Shown here one piece after another: positions 9,130-18,544 of a stretch of 63,353 nucleotides of DNA. The notes under the pieces were generated by a model. That model worked only from the letters and a program-made list of their open reading frames with translations, ran no database searches and was not told the DNA's origin. Where the stretch lies: contig CACAHI010000003.1 in the NCBI GenBank assembly GCA_902532225.1, positions 1 through 63,353 of the forward strand. The letters are read 5' to 3'. Made by a program: the position numbers and the translations under genes. The DNA is from an uncultured Pelagibacteraceae bacterium (GTDB taxonomy: Bacteria > Pseudomonadota > Alphaproteobacteria > Pelagibacterales > Pelagibacteraceae). Position 1 is the stretch's first letter. Each line of letters opens with the position of its first letter.

Positions 9130-10113
9130 ATGAATAGAATAGTCTCCGTAGCACCGATGATGGATTGTACTGATCGTCATGAAAGATATTTTCTAAGATT
9201 AATTAGTAAAAATGTCTTGCTTTATACTGAAATGATCGTTTCAGAAGCAATTGACAGAGGTGATAAAAAAAAATTACTGTCGTTTAATTTAAAAGAAAAA
9301 CCAGTAGCATTGCAACTAGGAGGTTCGTCACCAAAACTTTTAGCATCAGCCGCTAAAATTGGTGAAGAATTTGGTTATGATGAAATTAATCTAAATTTAG
9401 GATGCCCTAGTAAAAAAGTCCAAAAAAATAAATTTGGAGCCTGCTTAATTAAAGAACCAAAACTTGTAGCTGAATGTTTAAGTGAAATGCAAACAAAAAC
9501 AAAACTTCCAGTGACTGTAAAAACAAGAATTGGCTATGATGATGTTGATGATTATGAAAGTTTATTTAATTTTATAAATCATTTAAAATCAACTGGAGTT
9601 AAAACATTTATAATTCACGCAAGAAAAGCTATGCTGGGAAAATTTACTCCTAAGCAGAATTTAAATATTCCTCCATTAAAATATGAAATGGTCTATAAAT
9701 TAAAAAAAGATTTTAAAGATCTTGAAATAATTATTAATGGTGGAATTTCATCAACGCATGAAATTAAAAATCATTTAAATAAAGTTGATGGAGCTATGAT
9801 AGGAAGATCAATTTACCATTCACCTTATATGCTAGCTGAAATTGAAAAAGAAATATTTAATAATGATAATGTTTTATCTAGAGAACAAGTAATTGAACAA
9901 TTGGTTCCGTATGTTAAAAATGAAATTAAAAATGGAACTCGAATGAATCAAATAATGAGACATACTTTAGGTTTGTTCCATGGAAAAACTGGTTCGAGTT
10001 TCTGGAAAAATTATCTGACAAAAAATATGTGTGTTAGAGATGCTGATGTGCAAAAAATTGATCATATTATGGATAAAGTTAAATTAGCACCTCAAGCAAG
10101 ATCAGCAGGATAG
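9130..10113 (+). CDS. dusA: tRNA-dihydrouridine(20/20a) synthase
   Basis: VAPMMDCTDRHERYFLRLIS; NLNLGCPSKKVQ; GRSIYHSPYMLAEI. Confidence 0.9.
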   Translation: MNRIVSVAPMMDCTDRHERYFLRLISKNVLLYTEMIVSEAIDRGDKKKLLSFNLKEKPVALQLGGSSPKLLASAAKIGEEFGYDEINLNLGCPSKKVQKNKFGACLIKEPKLVAECLSEMQTKTKLPVTVKTRIGYDDVDDYESLFNFINHLKSTGVKTFIIHARKAMLGKFTPKQNLNIPPLKYEMVYKLKKDFKDLEIIINGGISSTHEIKNHLNKVDGAMIGRSIYHSPYMLAEIEKEIFNNDNVLSREQVIEQLVPYVKNEIKNGTRMNQIMRHTLGLFHGKTGSSFWKNYLTKNMCVRDADVQKIDHIMDKVKLAPQARSAG

Positions 10114-10114
10114 A

Positions 10115-10948
10115 TTGATTAGTTCAATTCTTACAAACGAATATTTTTTTTTCATATTATTAATGATCCTTACTGCTTTTCCAGTTGGTTTTCTTGCTGG
10201 ATTATTTGGAATTGGTGGAGGGCTTATTACTGTTCCTTTTCTATTTTTTATCTTTGATAGTTTAAACATAAATCAGGATTACTTGATGCATTTAGCGGTT
10301 GGAACTTCATTTTCAATAATTGTTCCTACTTCTATAATTTCTGTACTAACTCATAAAAAACATGGATCAGTTGATTTTAGTGTGATCAAAAATTATGCAT
10401 TTTTTGTAATAATAGGAGTTTTATCAGGAACTACATTTGCAGCTATTTTGCATACCAAATCTCTTTTATTATTTTTCACTATAATCGTTTATTTGTGTGG
10501 AGCTTACTTATTAAACATTAAGGATAAAACAAATAAGTTAAAAGTGAATTTTAATCTAATGCCAAGGATTTTACTTGGTTTTGTTTCAGGATTTGTTTCA
10601 TCTACTATGGGTATAGGAGGAGCAATTATGAATGTTCCTATCCTAAAATATTTTGGCTATCCAATTAATAAAGCAATAGGTAGTGCAGCCGCCATTGGTT
10701 CAGTGATTTCTTTATTTGGTGCAATAGGTTTTTTAATTTCAGGTTCTTTTTTAAAAGCTGATTTACCATTAAGCGTAGGATTTATAAATATTCCTGCTTT
10801 TTTAATATTTATACCAATAACCATGTTTATGGCGAGAGTAGGAGCTAACACAGTTAACAAACTTGATAAATCAAAATTACAGAATTTTTTTGGGATTTTT
10901 TTATATATAGTAGGAACTATCTTTTTATATAGATATCTTACTATTTAA
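10115..10948 (+). CDS. TauE/SafE family sulfite exporter-like membrane protein (TTG start)
   Basis: AGLFGIGGGLITVPFL and GFVSSTMGIGGAIMNVPIL repeats. Confidence 0.85.
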   Translation: MISSILTNEYFFFILLMILTAFPVGFLAGLFGIGGGLITVPFLFFIFDSLNINQDYLMHLAVGTSFSIIVPTSIISVLTHKKHGSVDFSVIKNYAFFVIIGVLSGTTFAAILHTKSLLLFFTIIVYLCGAYLLNIKDKTNKLKVNFNLMPRILLGFVSGFVSSTMGIGGAIMNVPILKYFGYPINKAIGSAAAIGSVISLFGAIGFLISGSFLKADLPLSVGFINIPAFLIFIPITMFMARVGANTVNKLDKSKLQNFFGIFLYIVGTIFLYRYLTI

Positions 10949-10955
10949 TTCTAAA

Positions 10956-12401
10956 TTAAATTTTTTGATCGTATTCACCAATTTTACCGGTTTTTTGGAG
11001 TAATTCATCAATGAATTCAAAGATCTTTTTCTTTCTATCATCAGATGCAGGACTCTCAGTAACAACCACTAATGAAGGTTTGTTTGAAGATGCTCTTATT
11101 AATCCCCACGAACCATCTTCTAAAGAAAATCTAATTCCATTAACTGTCAATATTTTATTTATAGTTAGTCCATCTATTTTTATATTATCATTTTTTAATT
11201 TTTTAATATTAGAGGTTAAATTATCAATTAAAATATATTTATCCTCATCTTTACAAAAAGGAGCCATTGTTGGACTTTGAAAAGTTTTTGGCAAACTTTC
11301 ATTTAATTCACTAATTTTTGAATTTTGGTTATCTAATAAATGACAAATTTGTATTGCAGAATTTATTCCATCATCAAATCCATATCCCAAAGGTTTATTA
11401 AAGAAAAAGTGTCCACTTTTTTCAAAACCAGCTATTGCATTATCTTCATTAACTTTTCTTTTGATATAAGAATGTCCAGTTTTCCAGTATATTGTTTTAC
11501 AATTATTTTTTATTAAAATTTCATCTTTTTCAAACAATCCAGTTGATTTAACATCTACAATAAACTTTGAATTTTGATGTTTATTTGAAATATTTCTTGC
11601 AATTAGTAAACCGATTTTATCTGCAAAAATTTCGTTTCCATTGTTATCAATTACTCCAACACGATCTCCATCTCCATCGAAACCAAATCCAACATCAGCA
11701 TTGTTTTCTTTTACTGATTTAGCTATTTCATGAAGCATTTTCATGTCCTCTGGATTTGGATTGTATTTTGGGAAATTAAAATCTAAATTACAATCTAATT
11801 CAATAACTTCACATCCTATACCTCTTAAAATATTTGGTGCAAAAATTCCTGCTGTTCCATTGCCACATGCTACTACTGCTTTAATTTTTTTTTTAATTTT
11901 ATTAGAAGATAAATCTTTTATATATATTTTATTAAAATCTTTTATTTCTTTATAAGAACCTTTATCTTCAGTAAATTTTCCTTGTAAAACAATTTCTTTA
12001 AGTTCAAGCATTTCTTCCTTACAATGTGTTAAGCCTTTTTCGATGCCCATTTTAATTCCTGTCCAACCATTTTCGTTATGGCTTGCAGTTATCATTGCAA
12101 CTGCATCGGTTTGTAATTTAAACTGCGAAAAATAGACGGTAGGTGATAGACTTAACCCTATATCTTCAACATGACATCCAGTTGAAATTAGACCATCTAT
12201 AAAATTTTTCTTTACTTCTTCACTATAAGATCTGTAGTCATGACCAACTGAAATTCTTGGATTTTTTATTTTATTATTAACTTGTGTTCCAAAACCTTTG
12301 CCTACCAGCTTTATCCCCTCTGAATTTATTTTTTCGGGATACAACCATCGGGCATCGTATTCTCTAAAACCCAGAGGATCAATTTTTATGGATTTTTGCA
12401 T
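10956..12401 (-). CDS. Phosphomannomutase/phosphoglucomutase
   Basis: MITASHNENGWTGIKMG phosphoserine loop, GFGFDGDGDRVGVID metal loop. Confidence 0.9.
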   Translation of the reverse strand: MQKSIKIDPLGFREYDARWLYPEKINSEGIKLVGKGFGTQVNNKIKNPRISVGHDYRSYSEEVKKNFIDGLISTGCHVEDIGLSLSPTVYFSQFKLQTDAVAMITASHNENGWTGIKMGIEKGLTHCKEEMLELKEIVLQGKFTEDKGSYKEIKDFNKIYIKDLSSNKIKKKIKAVVACGNGTAGIFAPNILRGIGCEVIELDCNLDFNFPKYNPNPEDMKMLHEIAKSVKENNADVGFGFDGDGDRVGVIDNNGNEIFADKIGLLIARNISNKHQNSKFIVDVKSTGLFEKDEILIKNNCKTIYWKTGHSYIKRKVNEDNAIAGFEKSGHFFFNKPLGYGFDDGINSAIQICHLLDNQNSKISELNESLPKTFQSPTMAPFCKDEDKYILIDNLTSNIKKLKNDNIKIDGLTINKILTVNGIRFSLEDGSWGLIRASSNKPSLVVVTESPASDDRKKKIFEFIDELLQKTGKIGEYDQKI

Positions 12402-12451
12402 TTAAATATATGTACATTTTTTTAACTTTTTTATTGATAAATTTTTTATAT

Positions 12452-12466
12452 GTTCTATATATGTTC
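12452..12466. promoter_or_regulatory. LexA-like box GTTC-N7-GTTC upstream of nrdAB
   Basis: GTTCTATATATGTTC read directly; exact match to the alphaproteobacterial LexA consensus GTTCN7GTTC. Confidence 0.55.
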
Positions 12467-12508
12467 TATTGATTTCTAATTTATATAGTATATTAAGGAA
12501 ATCTACAT

Positions 12509-12523
12509 ACAACATATAGTTGT
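12509..12523. promoter_or_regulatory. Inverted repeat ACAAC-N5-GTTGT, candidate operator
   Basis: ACAACATATAGTTGT, perfect 5-bp arms, downstream of a putative -10 TATATT (12489-12494). Confidence 0.4.
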
Positions 12524-12555
12524 TTTACAAAAAAAGTAATAAAAGGGTACTATAA

Positions 12556-14493
12556 ATGAACAAAATTTTGTCTCAGGCATTAAAGGAAGCTGTTTCCCAA
12601 TATTCACCTATTATAGAAAAGCAAAACAACGAAAAAAGACCAGACTTATTCACGTTAAATAACGAAACAGAGCTTTTCCAAAATGCTAAAGGAATAACAA
12701 TTAAAATAGATAGATCAAGAGATGAAAATTTAACAGTTTTTGGTAAAGCAACTTTAAGTGACAGGTACTTAGGTTTTAATGAATCTTATCAAGATTTATT
12801 TGCAAGGGTAGCCAGCTATTATGCTGACGACAATCTTCATGCACAAAGATTGTATAATTATATAAGCAATCTTTGGTTTATGCCAGCAACACCGGTTCTT
12901 TCTAATGGAGGGACAAAAAGAGGTTTGCCTATATCATGTTTTTTAAATGAAGCTGGAGATAGTCTAAATGGAATTTTAGATTTGTGGAGTGAGAATGTTT
13001 GGTTAGCAGCAAAAGGTGGCGGAATAGGAAGCTATTGGGGAAACTTAAGATCAATCGGTGAAAAAATTGGAAGAGTAGGAAAAACATCGGGAATAATTCC
13101 TTTTATAAAGGTAATGGATTCATTAACAATGGCAATTAGCCAAGGCTCATTAAGAAGAGGTTCGGCAGCTTGTTATCTTCCAATTGACCATCCTGAAATT
13201 GAAGAGTTTATTGAAATGAGAAGACCAACTGGCGGCGATCCAAATAGAAAAGCATTAAATTTACATCATGGAGTTTTAGTTACTGATGCTTTCATGAGAG
13301 CTGTGGAATTAGATGAACAATGGGGATTAAAAAGTCCAAAAGATGGTTCTGTGCAATCAACAGTATCCGCTAGAAATTTATGGATAAGACTTTTGACAGC
13401 TAGAGTTGAAACTGGCGAACCATATATAATTTTTATAGACACAGTAAATAGACAAATTCCACAACATCACAAACTTGCAGGATTAACTGTTAAGACATCT
13501 AATTTGTGCAGCGAAATAACATTACCAACTGGAATGGATAAAGATGGAAAAGATAGAACAGCTGTGTGCTGTTTATCATCTTTAAATATTGAAAAGTACG
13601 ACGAATGGAAAGATGATAAAAATTTTATAGAAGATGTAATGAGATTTTTAGATAATGTGCTAACTGATTTTATAGAAAGAGCTCCTGACGAATTCAGTGA
13701 TGCAAAGTATTCAGCTTTAAGAGAAAGAAGCGTTGGATTAGGTGTTATGGGTTTACATTCGTACTTTCAAAAAAAAATGATACCATTTGAGTCTGTAATG
13801 AGCAAAGTTTGGAACAAAAAAATATTTAATAACATACAACAAGATGTTGATAAAGCATCAAAGATTTTAGCAGAAGAAAGAGGAGCATGTCCTGATGCTG
13901 AAGATTACGGCATTAAAGAAAGATTTTCTAATAAGACAGCTATTGCACCAACTGCATCTATTTCTATTATTTGTGGAGGAACTTCTCCAGGAATTGAACC
14001 CATAGCTGCAAATAGTTATACTCATAAAACTTTATCTGGCTCATTTAATGTTAAAAATAAATATCTAAAAGATATTTTATCTAAATATGGAAAGGACGAT
14101 GATGAGACGTGGTCTAGTATAACAACAAACCAAGGCTCTGTTTCACATTTAGATTTTTTAACAAAAGAAGAAAAAGATGTTTTCAAAACAGCATTTGAGT
14201 TAGATCAAAGATGGGTCGTGGATTTAGGTGCAGACAGAACTCCTCATATTTCACAAGCTCAATCTATAAACATATTTTTACCTGCAGATGTACACAAAAG
14301 AGATCTTCATCAAATTCATTTCCAGGCATGGAAAAAAGGACTGAAAAGCCTTTATTATTGTAGATCAAAATCAATACAGAGAGCTGAAAATGTTAATGAT
14401 GCAAATTCTACTGATATTACAGCAAATGTATACAAATCAAAAAAACAGCAAGAAGACCAACCAGAATACGAGGAGTGTTTATCATGTCAGTAG
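12556..14493 (+). CDS. nrdA: Ribonucleoside-diphosphate reductase alpha subunit
   Basis: MPATPVLSNGGTKRGLPISCF, SLRRGSAACYLP, C-terminal EECLSCQ. Confidence 0.9.
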   Translation: MNKILSQALKEAVSQYSPIIEKQNNEKRPDLFTLNNETELFQNAKGITIKIDRSRDENLTVFGKATLSDRYLGFNESYQDLFARVASYYADDNLHAQRLYNYISNLWFMPATPVLSNGGTKRGLPISCFLNEAGDSLNGILDLWSENVWLAAKGGGIGSYWGNLRSIGEKIGRVGKTSGIIPFIKVMDSLTMAISQGSLRRGSAACYLPIDHPEIEEFIEMRRPTGGDPNRKALNLHHGVLVTDAFMRAVELDEQWGLKSPKDGSVQSTVSARNLWIRLLTARVETGEPYIIFIDTVNRQIPQHHKLAGLTVKTSNLCSEITLPTGMDKDGKDRTAVCCLSSLNIEKYDEWKDDKNFIEDVMRFLDNVLTDFIERAPDEFSDAKYSALRERSVGLGVMGLHSYFQKKMIPFESVMSKVWNKKIFNNIQQDVDKASKILAEERGACPDAEDYGIKERFSNKTAIAPTASISIICGGTSPGIEPIAANSYTHKTLSGSFNVKNKYLKDILSKYGKDDDETWSSITTNQGSVSHLDFLTKEEKDVFKTAFELDQRWVVDLGADRTPHISQAQSINIFLPADVHKRDLHQIHFQAWKKGLKSLYYCRSKSIQRAENVNDANSTDITANVYKSKKQQEDQPEYEECLSCQ

Positions 14494-15491
14494 TTAAAAA
14501 AATTAATTCAGAAATAATTCAACCAAAAAAAATGGGACTTTTAGTTGAAAATCCTGTTTATAAACCTTTTAGATATCCATGGTGTTACGATGCATGGCTC
14601 ACTCAACAAAGAATTCATTGGCTACCAGAAGAAGTTCCATTAGGAGATGATGTAAGAGATTGGCAAAAAAATTTATCACAAGCTGAAAAAAATTTATTGA
14701 CTCAAATTTTTAGATTTTTTACTCAAGCAGATGTTGAAGTTAATAATTGTTATCTAAGACACTACACAACGGTCTTTAAACCAACTGAAGTACTTATGAT
14801 GATGACTGCGTTTGCAGCAATGGAAACAGTTCATATAGCTGCTTACTCACACTTGTTAGATACCATTGGAATGCCAGAATCTGAATACTCTGCGTTTATG
14901 AAATACAAAGAGATGAAAGATAAATACGATTACATGCAAGGTTTTAATGTAAATTCAAAAGAAGATATTGCTAAAACAGTTGCAGTATTCAGTGCATTTA
15001 CAGAAGGTCTTCAGTTATTTGCAAGTTTTGCAATTTTGTTAAATTTTCCAAGACACAACAAAATGAAAGGTATGGGGCAAATTGTTACTTGGTCGGTTAG
15101 AGATGAAACGCTGCACTGCAATTCAATGATTAGACTCTTTAAAGAATTTATAAATGAAAATCCACAAATATGGACTCCTCAACTTAAAAAAGAACTTTAT
15201 GAGGCATGTAGAACAATAATCGATCATGAAGATGCTTTCATAGATTTAGCTTTTGAAATGGGACCCATGGAGGGATTAACTGCCAAAGAAGTTAAAGATT
15301 ATATAAGATTTATTGGAAACAGAAGATTGGTTCAATTAGGTTTAGAACCAATTTACAAAATTGATAAAAACCCACTAACTTGGTTAGATACAATGCTTAA
15401 TGCTGTTGAGCACATGAACTTCTTTGAAGGTAGAGCGACAGAGTATTCTAAAGCATCGACACAAGGAAATTGGACTGAAGCATTTTCTTAA
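14484..15491 (+). CDS. nrdB: Ribonucleoside-diphosphate reductase beta subunit (ATG at 14484 preferred over GTG at 14475)
   Basis: DEKNLL-type diiron motifs: AAMETVHIAAYSHLLD, WSVRDETLHCNSM. Confidence 0.9.
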   Translation: MSVVKKINSEIIQPKKMGLLVENPVYKPFRYPWCYDAWLTQQRIHWLPEEVPLGDDVRDWQKNLSQAEKNLLTQIFRFFTQADVEVNNCYLRHYTTVFKPTEVLMMMTAFAAMETVHIAAYSHLLDTIGMPESEYSAFMKYKEMKDKYDYMQGFNVNSKEDIAKTVAVFSAFTEGLQLFASFAILLNFPRHNKMKGMGQIVTWSVRDETLHCNSMIRLFKEFINENPQIWTPQLKKELYEACRTIIDHEDAFIDLAFEMGPMEGLTAKEVKDYIRFIGNRRLVQLGLEPIYKIDKNPLTWLDTMLNAVEHMNFFEGRATEYSKASTQGNWTEAFS

Positions 15492-16522
15492 TTTTTAAAA
15501 ATATTATTTAAAAGATTTTCATAAATAAAATTAGCTGCTTTAGCTGACCCTTGTTTATTTAGATGTGTCCAATCATAAAAGTCTTCATACTGCAAATTTG
15601 CATTTTTAGCTAAATTTATACAATGTAATTTTTTTTCATTACAATGATTTATAATTGTCTCTGAAATTATGTACAAATCTTTATTTATTCCAGTTCCAGA
15701 AATTTGAGTAATATAAATAACTTTTGATCCTCTTTTTAAAACTTTATTTGTTAGTTCTTCTAAATATTTAAGATAAATTTTATTAATTAAAGGAGTTTCG
15801 ATTTCGTCGTAATTAAATTTTTCATAACGAATAAAACTATTGTTATTTCTTTCTCCATAAACTTTTGTATTCTCATTAACAATATTAGCAAATTTATTAA
15901 ATTTAAATTTTAAATATAAGCTTGTTTTTAAAACTCTGTACTTTGTATAAAAAAAAGAGTTAGATTGTAAATATTCAATAATATTTTCTTTTTGACTATT
16001 TTCTTCTAAAAAATCAATTGCTCGAGGTTTTGAATTTTTTTTAATTATACTTTGGTCATTAATTCCAATATAAAATATATAATATTTTGGATTTAAGTTT
16101 TTAATTTTATCAAACCAACTTTCAAAGCTATTTAAATGCCCGATAATAGACATTCCATCAATACCAGCATTTACAATATTTTTTGAACTTTTTTTACTAT
16201 TTAGGATACCAACTATAGTTTCTTCATAATTTAAAAATTTTTGATTAGTTGTTGAACCACCTGAAAAAACTATATCAATATTTATTGGTTTTACTTCTTT
16301 TTTTCCTACTCTAAATGCTAGATTATTTCTTTTATATAAAGATGTTCCTTTGTGAAGTTCAAAATCGAATTTATAAACTCTTTCTATATTTCTTTCAGCA
16401 GTCAATTTAAGATCAAGTTTATTTTTAAACCAATAGCCAAATATCAGTTCAATAACAAACAATAAAAATATAAGTAAAAATAAATTAATAAATAAAACTT
16501 TAAATATTGGGTAGTTTTTCAA
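15488..16522 (-). CDS. Membrane-anchored SGNH/GDSL-like hydrolase
   Basis: N-terminal TM; FSGGSTTNQ, YIGINDQ, DWTHLNKQG blocks. Confidence 0.6.
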   Translation of the reverse strand: MKNYPIFKVLFINLFLLIFLLFVIELIFGYWFKNKLDLKLTAERNIERVYKFDFELHKGTSLYKRNNLAFRVGKKEVKPINIDIVFSGGSTTNQKFLNYEETIVGILNSKKSSKNIVNAGIDGMSIIGHLNSFESWFDKIKNLNPKYYIFYIGINDQSIIKKNSKPRAIDFLEENSQKENIIEYLQSNSFFYTKYRVLKTSLYLKFKFNKFANIVNENTKVYGERNNNSFIRYEKFNYDEIETPLINKIYLKYLEELTNKVLKRGSKVIYITQISGTGINKDLYIISETIINHCNEKKLHCINLAKNANLQYEDFYDWTHLNKQGSAKAANFIYENLLNNIFKN

Positions 16523-16523
16523 T

Positions 16524-17648
16524 TTATCTTTGATTTAACAACATCACTTTACGATGTTTTTGACCACTATACTTGGAAAGAGGTCTAATTAATTTGTTTG
16601 CAGCATGCTGTTCCATTATATGAGCAGACCAACCAGTAATTCTTGATGTAACAAATATAGGAGTAAAAAAATCAGTATCAAAACCCATTAAATGATAGGT
16701 TGGCCCCGTTGGATAATCAACGTTAGGATGAATATTTTTTTTATCTATCATCACCTTTTTAACGATATTGTAAATTTTAATAAATTTTTTATCAGATTTT
16801 ATTCTTGATACGTTTTTGAAATATTTCTCCATTGTAGGTACTCGTGAGTCACCAGATTTATAAACTCTATGTCCAAATCCCATAACAACTTCTTTTTTAC
16901 TTAAAGCATTGTTGATCCATTTAAGAGCATTCTCAGGCTTTTTAATTTTATTCATCATATGCATTACTTCTTCGTTTGCTCCACCGTGCAAAGGCCCTTT
17001 TAAACTTGCAATAGCTCCAGTAATTGCTCCATGAATATCTGATAAACTACTTGTTATAGTTCTTGCAGTAAAAGTTGAAACATTAAAACTATGTTCAGCA
17101 TATAAAATTAAAGAGACATCAAATGCTTTAACTATTTCTTTATTTGGAACTTTCCCAAAACACATATGAAAAAAGTTTTCAGCAAAAGAAAGATTTTTTT
17201 TCGGCTTAATTATTTTTTTTCCTTTTCTTATTCTATAAAAAGCAGCGAGTGCAGTAGGAGTTTTAGCAAAAATTCTCATTGCTTTTCTCATATTTGCTTC
17301 AGGAGAGTTGTTTGTTGTATCTTTATCTTCTAATCCCATCACACTTACAGCAGTTCTAGCTACATCCATTGGATGTGATTTTTTTGGCATATGTTTGATT
17401 ATTTCATTAAGATTTTTGCTTAAATCTCTATTCAGTTTTTCTTCTTTTTCGAATTTTTTTAACTGAATACTGTTTGGCAAATCTCCATTAAGTATTAAAT
17501 AAGCTGCCTCTTCAAATTTGCAAACTTCACATAAATCTTGAACTGCATAACCTCTATAAGTTAGAGAATTAATTTCTGGCATTACTTTAGACACCTGTGT
17601 TTCATCGACCACAATTCCTAATAGACCTTTTTTGATTTCATCGCTCAT
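16524..17648 (-). CDS. prpC: 2-methylcitrate synthase / citrate synthase family
   Basis: KGLLGIVVDETQ...LTYRGYAVQDL; GPLHGGANEEVM; MGFGHRVYKSGDSR; next to prpB and prpD. Confidence 0.85.
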   Translation of the reverse strand: MSDEIKKGLLGIVVDETQVSKVMPEINSLTYRGYAVQDLCEVCKFEEAAYLILNGDLPNSIQLKKFEKEEKLNRDLSKNLNEIIKHMPKKSHPMDVARTAVSVMGLEDKDTTNNSPEANMRKAMRIFAKTPTALAAFYRIRKGKKIIKPKKNLSFAENFFHMCFGKVPNKEIVKAFDVSLILYAEHSFNVSTFTARTITSSLSDIHGAITGAIASLKGPLHGGANEEVMHMMNKIKKPENALKWINNALSKKEVVMGFGHRVYKSGDSRVPTMEKYFKNVSRIKSDKKFIKIYNIVKKVMIDKKNIHPNVDYPTGPTYHLMGFDTDFFTPIFVTSRITGWSAHIMEQHAANKLIRPLSKYSGQKHRKVMLLNQR

Positions 17649-18544
17649 TATTCATGACCTTCAGTACTAAAGTTATAAATTTTTTCATCTAGTGAGTTAT
17701 ATTTTTCGTAATCAACTAGATCATATAATCTTTTTCTAGTTTGCATTTTATCAATAATATTATTTTGATGTCCATCGTCAAAAATAGCACGCAAACCATC
17801 TTCCACATTTTTCATTGCTAATCTTTGCGTTGTTACTGGATATATAACAATATTATAACCTAAATTTTCTAATTCTTTATAATTTAATAATTTTGTTTTA
17901 CCAAATTCTGTCATATTGGCTAGTAAGTAGCAGTCTAGATTTTTTCTAACAAGTTCAAAATCTTTTTCATTAGCTAGAGCTTCAGGAAAAATAATTTCAG
18001 CTCCTGCATCAATATATGCTTTACATCGATCAATCATTTTATCAATGCCCTCAACTTCTTTAGCATCCGATCTAGCTATTATTTTGAAATTTTTATCTTT
18101 TTTTGCTTTTACACATTCTTTGATTTTTCCTACCATTTTGTCTGTAGAAATTAATTCCTTATTCTCTAAATGACCGCATCTTTTACGTTCAATTTGATCT
18201 TCTAAATGAACTGCAGCAACACCAAATTCTTCAAATGTTCGTATTGTTTTCTCACATGATTTAAATCCTGTGTCGATATCTACTATGGTAGGTAAATTTG
18301 TTACTCTTGAAATTAAATAAGATCTTGTACTTACATCCTCTAGCGTTGTTAAACCTATGTCGGGGAAACCTAAATCATTTGCCATAACACCTCCGGACAC
18401 ATAAACAGCATCATATCCAATTTCTTCAATAAGTTTTGCAGTAAGTGGATTATATGCTCCAGGAACTCTTAAAATTTTATTGGATTTTAATTTTTGATTT
18501 AATAGCTCTCTTTTTTCTGTGGGTTTTTTTTCAACAAAGTGCAT
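17648..18544 (-). CDS. prpB: Methylisocitrate lyase
   Basis: PGAYNPLTAKLIEEIGYDAVYVSGG; DIDTGF; HLEDQIERKRCGHL. Confidence 0.9.
   Translation of the reverse strand: MHFVEKKPTEKRELLNQKLKSNKILRVPGAYNPLTAKLIEEIGYDAVYVSGGVMANDLGFPDIGLTTLEDVSTRSYLISRVTNLPTIVDIDTGFKSCEKTIRTFEEFGVAAVHLEDQIERKRCGHLENKELISTDKMVGKIKECVKAKKDKNFKIIARSDAKEVEGIDKMIDRCKAYIDAGAEIIFPEALANEKDFELVRKNLDCYLLANMTEFGKTKLLNYKELENLGYNIVIYPVTTQRLAMKNVEDGLRAIFDDGHQNNIIDKMQTRKRLYDLVDYEKYNSLDEKIYNFSTEGHE

Noticed and set aside
12509-12523. Confident NrdR box
   Set aside because: Spacing and inner bases do not fit the 16-bp consensus; kept only as a generic palindrome
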